From: WRIS01 sp031549175
Lineage (GTDB): Bacteria > Actinomycetota > Coriobacteriia > Coriobacteriales > Eggerthellaceae
NCBI GenBank assembly: GCA_031549175.1
Contig: JAVBQH010000130.1
Coordinates: 1-6,137, forward strand
Reading direction: 5' to 3'
DNA length: 6,137 nt
Shown: in pieces, positions 1-5,437 of the stretch
How the letters are laid out: every line of letters starts with the position of its first letter
Numbering within the stretch: position 1 is the first letter of the stretch
The notes under the pieces: model-generated
The model's database searches: none
Seen by the model: only the letters and a program-made list of their open reading frames with translations
Told to the model about the DNA's origin: nothing
Translations under genes and position numbers: made by a program

Positions 1-453
1 GAACAGGTTAACATCAATTTCCAGGAGATATTCCAGGTGCTGTTCCCGGGAGGGTCGGCCGAGCTTGCGCTCGTCGACCCGGAAGACCCCGAGTATACGG
101 GCGTCGAGGTGACCGCGCAGCCGCGGGGTAAGCGCATCACCAAGATGATGCTCATGAGCGGCGGGGAGAAATCGCTGACCGCACTTGCCCTGCTCTTCGC
201 AGTCTACCGCATCCGCTCGGCGCCGTTCTACATCCTCGACGAGGTCGAGGCCGCCCTTGACGACTCGAACCTCCGGAGGCTTTGCGCCTATTTCGACTCC
301 CTGCGCCAGAACACGCAGCTTATCCTGATCACCCACCAGAGGCGCACCCTGGAGCTCGCCGATGTGCTCTACGGCATCTCGATGCAGGCCGACGGCGTGA
401 CGCGGGTGGTGAGCCAGAAGCTCGAACGCAGGACAAAACCGGTGGAAGGATAG
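1..453 (+). CDS. smc: Chromosome segregation protein SMC, C-terminal end (5' truncated by window)
   Basis: This is the last 150 residues of the SMC ATPase, which with ScpA and ScpB organises and helps segregate the nucleoid. The reading frame is open from base 1, so the start lies upstream. What is visible is the C-terminal half of the ABC-type head. It has the lead-in FPGGSAEL, the ABC signature SGGEKSLTALALLFA (codons from 157), the Walker B strand FYILDEVEAALDD (from about 226) with the catalytic glutamate, and the switch histidine in LILITH (about 328-345). The sequence LADVLYGISM followed by VVSQKLE is the usual end of bacterial SMC. The hinge, coiled coils and Walker A are outside the window. 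The frame is intact to TAG at 451-453, and ftsY follows after 5 nt, the standard neighbour in Gram-positives. RecN or Rad50 are less likely because of the DEVEAALDD and YGISM motifs. Confidence 0.96.
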   Translation, partial: EQVNINFQEIFQVLFPGGSAELALVDPEDPEYTGVEVTAQPRGKRITKMMLMSGGEKSLTALALLFAVYRIRSAPFYILDEVEAALDDSNLRRLCAYFDSLRQNTQLILITHQRRTLELADVLYGISMQADGVTRVVSQKLERRTKPVEG

Positions 454-458
454 CTTGA

Positions 459-1373
459 ATGGGATTGTTTGACCGTATAAGCGAAGGGCTCAGCAGGTCG
501 AGGGACCGGTTCAAGGAGCAGATGAACGTGCTGCTTGACCGCGGCCCCGCTCTGGACGAGGACTTCTGGGAAGGCCTCGAAGAGACGCTGATACTGAGCG
601 ACGTGGGCGCCCCGGCTGCGGCCGATATCGTCGAAAGCCTGTCCGACACCGCGACCCGCAAGGCGCTCCCCGATGCCTATGCGGTCCTCGACCTCCTCTA
701 CGACCAGATCGCCGACACCTTCACCGAGGCGGAGGAAGACATCTTCGGCCTCGATGAGGTCTTGGTCCTCTTCGTCGGCGTGAACGGGTCGGGGAAGACC
801 ACGACCGTCGGCAAGATTGCGAAGGAGGCGACCGACGGCGGAAGGCGCGTGCTGCTCGGGAGCGCCGACACCTTCCGCGCGGCCGCGATCGAGCAGCTTG
901 AGATCTGGGCGGGGCGGGCACAGGTGGAGGTGGTCACCCGCGAGCGCGGCAGCGACCCTGCGAGCGTATGCTACGCCACCATCGAGCGCGCGGAGGCGGT
1001 GGGCGCCGACACGGTGCTCATCGACACGGCCGGCCGCCTGCATACTTCAGACGACCTCATGCGCGAGCTCGAGAAGGTCGTCGGCGTCGTGCGCAAACGC
1101 AGCTCGATCCCGGCGAAGACGGTCCTTGTCATCGATGCGACCACCGGCCAAAACGGCCTCCAACAGGCACGCGAGTTCAACCGGGCGCTTGATCTCGACG
1201 GCCTGATCATAACCAAGCTCGACGGCACCGCCAAAGGCGGCATCGCATTGGCGATCTCGCACGAGCTGGGGCTGCCCATATACAAGATCGGCGTCGGCGA
1301 GGCCATAGACGACCTCCGTGATTTCGACCCCCATGAATTCGCCCGCGCCCTCATCGGCGATTTCGGACAATAA
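459..1373 (+). CDS. ftsY: Signal recognition particle receptor FtsY (SRP GTPase)
   Basis: FtsY is the membrane-associated GTPase that docks Ffh-bound ribosomes at the Sec translocon. The protein is 304 residues. Residues 1-25 form a basic amphipathic helix (GLFDRISEGLSRSRDRF) like the membrane-targeting helix of the family, and the helical N domain runs to about 95. The GTPase G domain shows every expected motif: G1 GVNGSGKTTT at 107-116, DTFRAAA at 137-143, G3 DTAGR at 189-193, G4 TKLDGTAKGG at 252-261 and GVGE at 278-281. There is no long acidic A domain of the E. coli type, so this is the compact NG form also seen in Bacillus and Thermus. The ATG at 459 directly follows an in-frame TGA (456-458), which excludes an upstream start. 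GGAAGGA at 444-450, inside the smc end, is the ribosome binding site. Cotranscription with smc is likely. Confidence 0.97.
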   Translation: MGLFDRISEGLSRSRDRFKEQMNVLLDRGPALDEDFWEGLEETLILSDVGAPAAADIVESLSDTATRKALPDAYAVLDLLYDQIADTFTEAEEDIFGLDEVLVLFVGVNGSGKTTTVGKIAKEATDGGRRVLLGSADTFRAAAIEQLEIWAGRAQVEVVTRERGSDPASVCYATIERAEAVGADTVLIDTAGRLHTSDDLMRELEKVVGVVRKRSSIPAKTVLVIDATTGQNGLQQAREFNRALDLDGLIITKLDGTAKGGIALAISHELGLPIYKIGVGEAIDDLRDFDPHEFARALIGDFGQ

Positions 1374-1397
1374 GGCTTACAAAGGAAGGGTGTTCTG

Positions 1398-2813
1398 ATG
1401 CTAGAGAACCTCTCTGAAAGGCTGCAAGGCATATTCAGCGGCCTGCGCGGCAAGGGAAAGCTCACCGAGGATGATATCAACAACGCGATGCGGGAGATCC
1501 GCATGGCGCTGCTCGAGGCTGACGTGAACTTCAAGGTGGTCAAGACCTTCATCGCGAAGACCAAGGAGCGTTGCCTTGAGGCCGAGGTCCTCGATTCTCT
1601 GACCCCCGCCCAAAACGTCATAAAGGTCGTGCTCGACGAGTTGACCGAGCTTTTGGGGCGGACCGACTCGAAGCTTGTGCTCGGCAGCCGCATCCCCAAC
1701 GTCATCATGCTTGTCGGCCTTCAAGGCTCGGGCAAGACCACCGCTGCGGCGAAGCTCGCGTACCGCCTGATGGATGAAGGCCACAGCCCGCTGCTGGTTG
1801 CCTGCGACGTGTACCGCCCTGCCGCCGCCGACCAGCTTGAGACCCTGGGCGGCGAGATCAATGCCCGGGTGTACCGGGGAGATGGGGCAGACCCCGTCAA
1901 AATAGCTGAAGGGGGCGTGCAAGACGCCATAGACAACCTCCGCGACGTGGTCATCATCGACACGGCCGGCCGTCTCCATGTCGATGAGGAGATGATGGCA
2001 GAGGCAGAGAACATCAAGCGTGCGGTGAAGCCCGACCAGATCCTCATGGTGGTCGATGCCATGACCGGCCAGGATGTTGTGAACGTCGCCTCGGCCTTTG
2101 CCGAGCGGGTCGACTTCGACGGCGTCATCATGTCGAAGATGGACGGCGACGCCCGAGGCGGCGGCGCCCTTTCCATCAAGGAGGCCACCGGCAAGCCCAT
2201 CAAGTTCATCTCCTCGGGCGAAAAGCCCGACTCTCTCGAGGCCTTCCACCCCGACCGCATGGCGAAGCGCATCCTCGGCATGGGCGACGTCGTCAGCCTG
2301 ATCGAAAGCGCCGCAAAGATCCAGGCAGACGAGTTCGAGGAGGAGCAGACCGAGCGCATGCTCCGCTCGCAGATCAACCTCAACGACTTCCTCGACATGA
2401 ACAGGCAGGTCAAAAAGATGGGTGGGGTCTCGAAACTGGTGAGCGCCTTGCCCGGCGGAGACAAGGCCATGGCGACCGGCCAGGTAGACGAGGGGGCGCT
2501 CGACCAGATGGAGGTCATCATCAGCTCCATGACACGGGCGGAAAGGGAAAAGCCCGACCTGCTCAACGGCAGCCGCCGCGCCCGCATCGCGGCCGGGGCG
2601 GGCGTCCGGGTCTCCGATGTCAACCAGGTCATCAAGAAGTTCAACGAGATGAAGAAGATGATGAAGCAGATGATGCCCGCCGACGACCTCGGAGGCGGGA
2701 AGAAGGGCAAGAAGGGCAAAAGGAAGCGCCGCCGCAGCCTGCCCGGCATGGGGGGCCTAGGCGTTGCCGATATGAAGAAGATGCAGGACATGCTCAAAGG
2801 CATGGACCAGTAG
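1398..2813 (+). CDS. ffh: Signal recognition particle protein Ffh (SRP54)
   Basis: Ffh binds 4.5S/scRNA and signal sequences of nascent membrane and secreted proteins, then pairs with FtsY through their twinned GTPase sites. The product has 471 residues. The N domain covers about 1-95. In the G domain are G1 GLQGSGKTT at 107-115, DVYRPAAADQL at 137-147, DTAGR at 188-192, SKMDGDARGG at 246-255 and SSGEK at 272-276. The methionine-rich M domain starts near 300 and includes MNRQVKKMGGV (334-344), the ERxxPxLLNGSRRARIAAGAG RNA-binding stretch (382-402) and a KMMKQMM helix. A lysine/arginine-rich tail (435-446) precedes a final Met-rich helix. The ATG at 1398 lies 7 nt after the ribosome binding sequence AAAGGAAGGG (1381-1390). 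ylxM, often located between ftsY and ffh in Firmicutes, is absent, since the gap is only 24 nt. The RNA partner gene is not in this window. Confidence 0.97.
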   Translation: MLENLSERLQGIFSGLRGKGKLTEDDINNAMREIRMALLEADVNFKVVKTFIAKTKERCLEAEVLDSLTPAQNVIKVVLDELTELLGRTDSKLVLGSRIPNVIMLVGLQGSGKTTAAAKLAYRLMDEGHSPLLVACDVYRPAAADQLETLGGEINARVYRGDGADPVKIAEGGVQDAIDNLRDVVIIDTAGRLHVDEEMMAEAENIKRAVKPDQILMVVDAMTGQDVVNVASAFAERVDFDGVIMSKMDGDARGGGALSIKEATGKPIKFISSGEKPDSLEAFHPDRMAKRILGMGDVVSLIESAAKIQADEFEEEQTERMLRSQINLNDFLDMNRQVKKMGGVSKLVSALPGGDKAMATGQVDEGALDQMEVIISSMTRAEREKPDLLNGSRRARIAAGAGVRVSDVNQVIKKFNEMKKMMKQMMPADDLGGGKKGKKGKRKRRRSLPGMGGLGVADMKKMQDMLKGMDQ

Positions 2814-2855
2814 ACTCGGATATGTCAGCCAATCTGTGTAGTATGCGTTTTTGGC

Positions 2856-2884
2856 TTGCGTCATACATAGTTTCGACATATTAT
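2856..2884 (+). promoter_or_regulatory. Candidate sigma70-type promoter for the rpsP operon
   Basis: TTGCGT at 2856-2861 (3 of 6 matches to TTGACA, including TTG) is followed after exactly 17 nt by TATTAT at 2879-2884 (5 of 6 matches to TATAAT). Transcription would start near 2890 and give a leader of about 70 nt. A weaker second pair overlaps downstream: TTGCTG at 2891-2896, 17 nt, TATCCT at 2914-2919. In a GC-rich genome an AT-rich -10 with correct spacing is suggestive but not proof. Confidence 0.45.
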
Positions 2885-2922
2885 TAACAATTGCTGTTTT
2901 TAACGGGATTCCGTATCCTGAA

Positions 2923-2934
2923 GAATAATTATTC
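2923..2934. repeat. Perfect 12-bp palindrome GAATAATTATTC in the rpsP leader
   Basis: The sequence GAATAATTATTC equals its own reverse complement. It sits 9 nt upstream of the rpsP ribosome binding site and just after the second candidate -10 box. It could be an operator for a dimeric regulator or a chance result of local AT richness. No known operator is recognised. Confidence 0.35.
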
Positions 2935-2943
2935 GGTAACAAA

Positions 2944-2949
2944 AAGGAG
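2944..2949 (+). promoter_or_regulatory. Ribosome binding site of rpsP
   Basis: AAGGAG lies 10 nt before the ATG at 2960 and decides that start over the upstream in-frame TTG at 2891. It also lies in a weak potential hairpin, AAAAG (2942-2946) with CTTTT (2955-2959), which is probably too AU-rich to matter. Confidence 0.75.
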
Positions 2950-2959
2950 CTCATCTTTT

Positions 2960-3205
2960 ATGGCAGTCAAAATTCGCCTCGCCCGCCATGGCGCAAAAAA
3001 GGCACCGTACTACCGTGTCGTGATCGCCGACGCCCGCTCGCCGCGCGACGGCCGCTTCATCGAAGAGGTGGGACGCTACAATCCCTGCACTGAGCCTACC
3101 ATGATCAAGCTTGATATGGAAAAGGTCGACCAGTGGATAGCAAACGGCGCCCAGCCGACCGAGACCGTCGCCCGCCTCATCGAAACCGCACGTAAGGGCG
3201 AGTAG
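2960..3205 (+). CDS. rpsP: Small-subunit ribosomal protein bS16
   Basis: bS16 is a small, early-binding protein of the 30S subunit that contacts the 16S rRNA 5' domain and supports assembly. The product is 81 residues, a normal length for the family. The signature is at the N terminus: MAVKIRLARHGAKKAPYYRV at 1-20, then ARSPRDGRFIEEVGRYNP at 25-42. The second half has the expected LDMEKVDQWIANGAQPTETV. The ATG at 2960 is chosen because it gives the family's MAVKIRL start and has AAGGAG 10 nt upstream. The gene follows the AT-rich leader and is the first cistron of a tight cluster with khpA, rimM and trmD. This matches the common rpsP-rimM-trmD arrangement, where S16, the 30S maturation factor and a tRNA methylase are made together. 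Nothing is missing or broken. Confidence 0.97.
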   Translation: MAVKIRLARHGAKKAPYYRVVIADARSPRDGRFIEEVGRYNPCTEPTMIKLDMEKVDQWIANGAQPTETVARLIETARKGE

Positions 3206-3209
3206 CCTC

Positions 3210-3467
3210 ATGAGCGGCCAAAACATCGAAGACATCGCTGGTTTGGTGACGACCATCGTCGAGCCTCTGATCGAGTACAAGGAAGACCTCGAGATCGCAT
3301 CGAGCGAATCCCCCGACGGCTCGATACTTGTCGAGATCAAGGTGCATGAAGACGATGCCGGCAAGGTAATCGGGCGGCAGGGAAGAGTCATCAAGGCTAT
3401 CCGCACGCTTGCGCGCGCCGCCGGATCACGCGTGGACACGCATGTGGAAGTCGAGCTTATCGACTAG
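3210..3467 (+). CDS. khpA: KH-domain RNA-binding protein KhpA (YlqC family)
   Basis: This 85-residue protein is a single KH domain of the KhpA/YlqC family. In Gram-positive bacteria KhpA pairs with KhpB (Jag/EloR), binds many RNAs and affects cell elongation and division; that role is known from relatives, not shown here. Residues 1-30 form the lead-in helix (LVTTIVEPLIEYKEDLEI). The nucleic-acid loop GKVIGRQGRVIKAIRTL spans 51-67, with the GxxG element GRQG at 55-58. The C-terminal strand THVEVELID closes the fold. The ATG at 3210 is 4 nt after the rpsP stop, and AAGGG at 3194-3198, inside the end of rpsP, is the likely ribosome binding site. The gene sits between rpsP and rimM as in Bacillus and many actinobacteria. 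khpB is not in the window. Confidence 0.92.
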   Translation: MSGQNIEDIAGLVTTIVEPLIEYKEDLEIASSESPDGSILVEIKVHEDDAGKVIGRQGRVIKAIRTLARAAGSRVDTHVEVELID

Positions 3468-4043
3468 ATGCATACTTGGGCAAACGTTGCCGAAATTCAA
3501 AAGACCTTGCAAGGAAGGCTGGTTGCACGAAGTGTGCGCGGCCTCCCTTTTTTATTGCATGAGGGCATGGAGGTCGCCTTCGTCCCCCCTCAATACGATG
3601 CGCCGCGCAGGGGCATCGTCGAATCAGTGGAGCCGCGGCCTAACGGCAGTTTCGTGGTGGCATTCGACTCGGTGGCCGATATTGCCACGGCCGAGAGGCT
3701 TGGCGGCTGCTTCTGCCTTGTCCGCCGCATCGACCTGCCCGACGACATTGAGCCTGAGCATACGGCTGCGGGTTTCGCGGGCTTCGAGGTCCATGATGAG
3801 AAGCTCGGGTTCCTCGGAATCGCAACCGAGGCAAGGGAGCTTCCCGGGCACAAACTGCTCTGTGTCGAGAAAGACGGGAGGGAGCTTTTGATCCCCTGGG
3901 TCGACGAATTCATCCTCGGGGTGTCCGAGGAAGGGGGGCGCATAACGACCTTGATACCCGCCGGCCTCCTTGGGACGGCCTCCGAGAAACTGCCGCGGAA
4001 AGGCCACTTCGATGAAGAGGGGGATACCGTCGGTGAGGATTGA
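3468..4043 (+). CDS. rimM: Ribosome maturation factor RimM
   Basis: RimM binds the 30S head near S19 and helps process 16S rRNA during late subunit assembly. The product has 191 residues. The N-terminal RimM barrel covers about 4-90, including GRLVARSVRGLPFLLHEGMEV and the closing CLVRRIDLP. The C-terminal PRC barrel covers about 104-168, with GFEVHD, LGFLGIATEA, LLIPWVDEFI and the terminal PAGLL. The last 20 residues are an acidic tail. The N-terminal motif is unusual: where relatives have roughly IxKxHGLRGE, this protein has IQKTLQGRLVA (10-20), as if the HG pair were lost. The ATG at 3468 directly abuts the khpA TAG, and the nearest purine-rich stretch (GGAAG, 3446-3450) is 17 nt away. Translation is therefore probably coupled to khpA by re-initiation. 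The end overlaps trmD. Confidence 0.93.
   Translation: MHTWANVAEIQKTLQGRLVARSVRGLPFLLHEGMEVAFVPPQYDAPRRGIVESVEPRPNGSFVVAFDSVADIATAERLGGCFCLVRRIDLPDDIEPEHTAAGFAGFEVHDEKLGFLGIATEARELPGHKLLCVEKDGRELLIPWVDEFILGVSEEGGRITTLIPAGLLGTASEKLPRKGHFDEEGDTVGED
4015..4023 (+). promoter_or_regulatory. Ribosome binding site supporting the GTG start of trmD
   Basis: AAGAGGGGG lies 9 nt before GTG 4033, inside the end of rimM. A competing site, GGAAAGG (3997-4003), lies 8 nt before ATG 4012, so the ribosome binding sites alone do not settle the start. Family conservation does: GTG 4033 gives MRIETLSTFPGMF. Confidence 0.5.
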
Positions 4044-4758
4044 GACGCTCTCCACCTTCCCCGGCATGTTCGATGCTGTGATGGGGGCTTCGATGATGCG
4101 GATCGCCCAAGAAAAGGGGATCCTCGAATTTCGCGCCCATGACCTCCGTGATTGGACGCACGACCGGCACCGTACCACCGACGACGACCCGTACGGCGGC
4201 GGCCAGGGGCTCGTGATGAAATGCGAGCCGATCTTCGAGGCCTACGACGACATAGCCTTAGCCGCCGGGCCAGGCAAAACCCCCTATACGATCTTCCTCA
4301 GCCCTTCAGGGGAGCCCTTCTCGGAAGAGATGGCCTGTGAGCTGACTGAACAGGAGCGCCTCCTGTTCGTCTGCGGCCATTACGAGGGCATCGACGAGCG
4401 CGCCTATAGTCTGGCAGACCGGGTGATATCGCTGGGCGATTACGTCCTCACCAGCGGGGAGCTTGCATCGATGGTGGTCATAGACGCAGTCGTCCGGAAG
4501 CTCGAAGGCGTTTTGGGAGACGAGGCCAGCGCCGTCGACGAGAGCTTCTATGAGGGGCTGCTCGAATACCCGCACTACACCCGTCCGGCAAGCTATCGCA
4601 ATATGGACGTCCCCGAAGTGCTGCTCAGCGGAAACCACGAAGCCATCAGGAAATGGCGACGCGAGAAGAGCCTCGAGAGGACGGCGCGTCTGCGTCCGGA
4701 CCTGCTCGAGACGGCGGTTTTGGACGAATCGGATGCCCGAGTTTTGAAATCTTTATGA
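4033..4758 (+). CDS. trmD: tRNA (guanine-N1)-methyltransferase TrmD
   Basis: TrmD methylates G37 of tRNAs with a G36G37 anticodon context using S-adenosylmethionine, which prevents +1 frameshifting. From GTG 4033 the product is 241 residues, typical for the family. It begins RIETLSTFPGMF and carries the trefoil-knot cofactor motifs: DDPYGGGQGLVMK (51-63), LSPSGEPF (89-96), CGHYEGIDER (114-123) and ISLGDYVLTSGEL (132-144). Further on are LLEYPHYTRP (176-185) and the tRNA-binding segment VPEVLLSGNHEAIRKWRR (193-210). Arg155 matches E. coli Arg154. At the position of the proposed catalytic Asp169 of E. coli (SATEDSF), this protein reads SAVDESF, so the aligned residue is Glu170 with Asp169 before it. 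An ATG at 4012 would add seven residues (MKRGIPS) and is the alternative start. The overlap with rimM is 11 nt for the GTG start. Confidence 0.95.
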   Translation: MRIETLSTFPGMFDAVMGASMMRIAQEKGILEFRAHDLRDWTHDRHRTTDDDPYGGGQGLVMKCEPIFEAYDDIALAAGPGKTPYTIFLSPSGEPFSEEMACELTEQERLLFVCGHYEGIDERAYSLADRVISLGDYVLTSGELASMVVIDAVVRKLEGVLGDEASAVDESFYEGLLEYPHYTRPASYRNMDVPEVLLSGNHEAIRKWRREKSLERTARLRPDLLETAVLDESDARVLKSL

Positions 4759-4848
4759 GCGGGTCATTTGGCGATAGCGAAGCGTTATCATAGAGGCTTG
4801 CGAATTACTCAGGCGCGCCAACGGGTGCTCTGGGAGAGAGGATAGCCG
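4759..4848 (+). promoter_or_regulatory. trmD-lepB intergenic region with possible lepB promoter and hairpin
   Basis: This 90-nt gap holds a small hairpin, GATAGCG (4773-4779) against CGTTATC (4783-4789), with seven pairs including one G-U and a three-base loop. No T-run follows, so it is not a standard terminator. TATCAT at 4786-4791 (5 of 6 to TATAAT) could be a -10 box, but I see no good -35 at 16-18 nt. A purine-rich ribosome binding stretch, GAGAGAGGA (about 4834-4842), precedes lepB. No gene, including rplS, fits here. Confidence 0.4.
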
Positions 4849-5418
4849 ATGGATGCCGGCGAGCATGCCCAACAAAAAGAAAAGGGGTCGAGCAGGCGCT
4901 TAGTAAGCCTCGTCCTCATGGTCGTCATCATACTCGGACTCGCCTACTTCCTGCGCGAGTATGTTATCCAAGGCTACCGCATCCCCTCCGGCTCGATGGA
5001 GAACACCATCATGACGGGCGATACGGTATTCTCCGAAGAGGTCAGCTACTTTGTGCGCGATATCGAACCGGGGGACATCGTCACCTTCGAAGACCCCGAG
5101 ATCGCGGGGCGTATCCTGATCAAACGGGTCATTGCCGTCGGGGGACAGACGGTCGACCTGCGCAACGGAGTCGTCTACGTCGACGGAATCGCCCAAGAGG
5201 AGCCCTACACGCACGACAAGCCCAGCCTGCCGCTCTCACGCACCATCGCAAGCATCAGCTACCCCTACAAGGTTCCCCAGGAGACCATATGGGTGATGGG
5301 GGACAACCGGACCAATTCCCAGGACTCACGCTTCTTCGGGCCGATAAACGTTGAGAGCGTCACCGGGCGCGCCTTCCTGATCTACTGGCCGCTCGACCAC
5401 TTCGGGGCTCTACAATAG
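4849..5418 (+). CDS. lepB: Type I signal peptidase LepB (SPase I)
   Basis: This is the membrane serine protease that removes signal peptides from proteins exported by Sec or Tat. The product has 189 residues, the short Gram-positive type. A hydrophilic, charged N terminus (1-17) is followed by one transmembrane segment, about 18-36 (LVSLVLMVVIILGLAYFL), which places the catalytic domain outside. The conserved boxes are complete: PSGSMENTI at 46-54 with nucleophile Ser49, GDIVTF at 75-80, RILIKRVIAVGG at 88-99 with general base Lys92, and GDNRTNSQDSRFFGPI at 151-166. The ATG at 4849 has AGAGGA ending 6 nt upstream. The Ser/Lys dyad identifies a bacterial P-type enzyme rather than the ER-type (SipW) form with Ser/His. 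It lies next to trmD and near ftsY/ffh, linking targeting and processing of exported proteins. glyQ follows after 19 nt and is probably cotranscribed. Confidence 0.96.
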   Translation: MDAGEHAQQKEKGSSRRLVSLVLMVVIILGLAYFLREYVIQGYRIPSGSMENTIMTGDTVFSEEVSYFVRDIEPGDIVTFEDPEIAGRILIKRVIAVGGQTVDLRNGVVYVDGIAQEEPYTHDKPSLPLSRTIASISYPYKVPQETIWVMGDNRTNSQDSRFFGPINVESVTGRAFLIYWPLDHFGALQ

Positions 5419-5427
5419 GATCAATAC

Positions 5428-5433
5428 AAGGAG
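5428..5433 (+). promoter_or_regulatory. Ribosome binding site of glyQ
   Basis: AAGGAG lies 4 nt before the ATG at 5438, in the 19-nt lepB-glyQ gap. The gap is too short for a T-box leader of the kind that controls glyQS in many Firmicutes, so any such control would have to act upstream of lepB. Confidence 0.7.
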
Positions 5434-5437
5434 AAAC

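Larger units (their letters stand above)
2814..2959 (+). promoter_or_regulatory. AT-rich intergenic/leader region upstream of rpsP
   Basis: This 146-nt gap contains 53 G or C bases (36%), in sharp contrast to the GC-rich genes on both sides. No plausible gene is present. An in-frame TTG at 2891 would lengthen rpsP by 23 residues but does not fit the S16 family start. I found no stem followed by a T-run, so ffh transcription may partly continue into rpsP. The base composition, two -35/-10 pairs and symmetric elements make it the most likely transcription start region for the rpsP-khpA-rimM-trmD operon. The regulatory role is inferred from sequence only. Confidence 0.6.

Noticed and set aside
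369..1043. Antisense open frame (224 codons) opposite smc end and ftsY
   Set aside because: It lies across two well-supported genes, and its composition is typical of a third-position GC bias artefact with no family resemblance.
1401..2249. Long antisense open frame (282 codons) opposite ffh
   Set aside because: It is a shadow of a strong GC-rich gene on the + strand. Its translation is rich in V, H, G and D without any recognisable domain, and ffh explains the region fully.
2814..2880. Intrinsic terminator after ffh
   Set aside because: The best stems (AGCCAA/TTGGCT with an 18-nt loop, and GTATG/CATAC) are short and the only T-run (2848-2852) lies inside the loops, not after a stem.
2891..2959. 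Upstream TTG start giving a 104-residue S16
   Set aside because: S16 proteins start at MAVKIRL. The extension is encoded by the AT-rich leader and has no ribosome binding site in place, while ATG 2960 has AAGGAG.
2942..2959. Hairpin hiding the rpsP ribosome binding site
   Set aside because: AAAAG/CTTTT gives mostly A-U pairs and is too weak to block initiation without other support.
4812..4819. GGCGCGCC palindrome upstream of lepB
   Set aside because: An 8-bp GC palindrome is expected by chance in GC-rich DNA and has no repeat partner in the window.
5411..5416. TACAAT as a -10 box for glyQ
   Set aside because: No acceptable -35 lies 16-18 nt upstream, the site falls in the last lepB codons, and the 19-nt gap is better explained by cotranscription.
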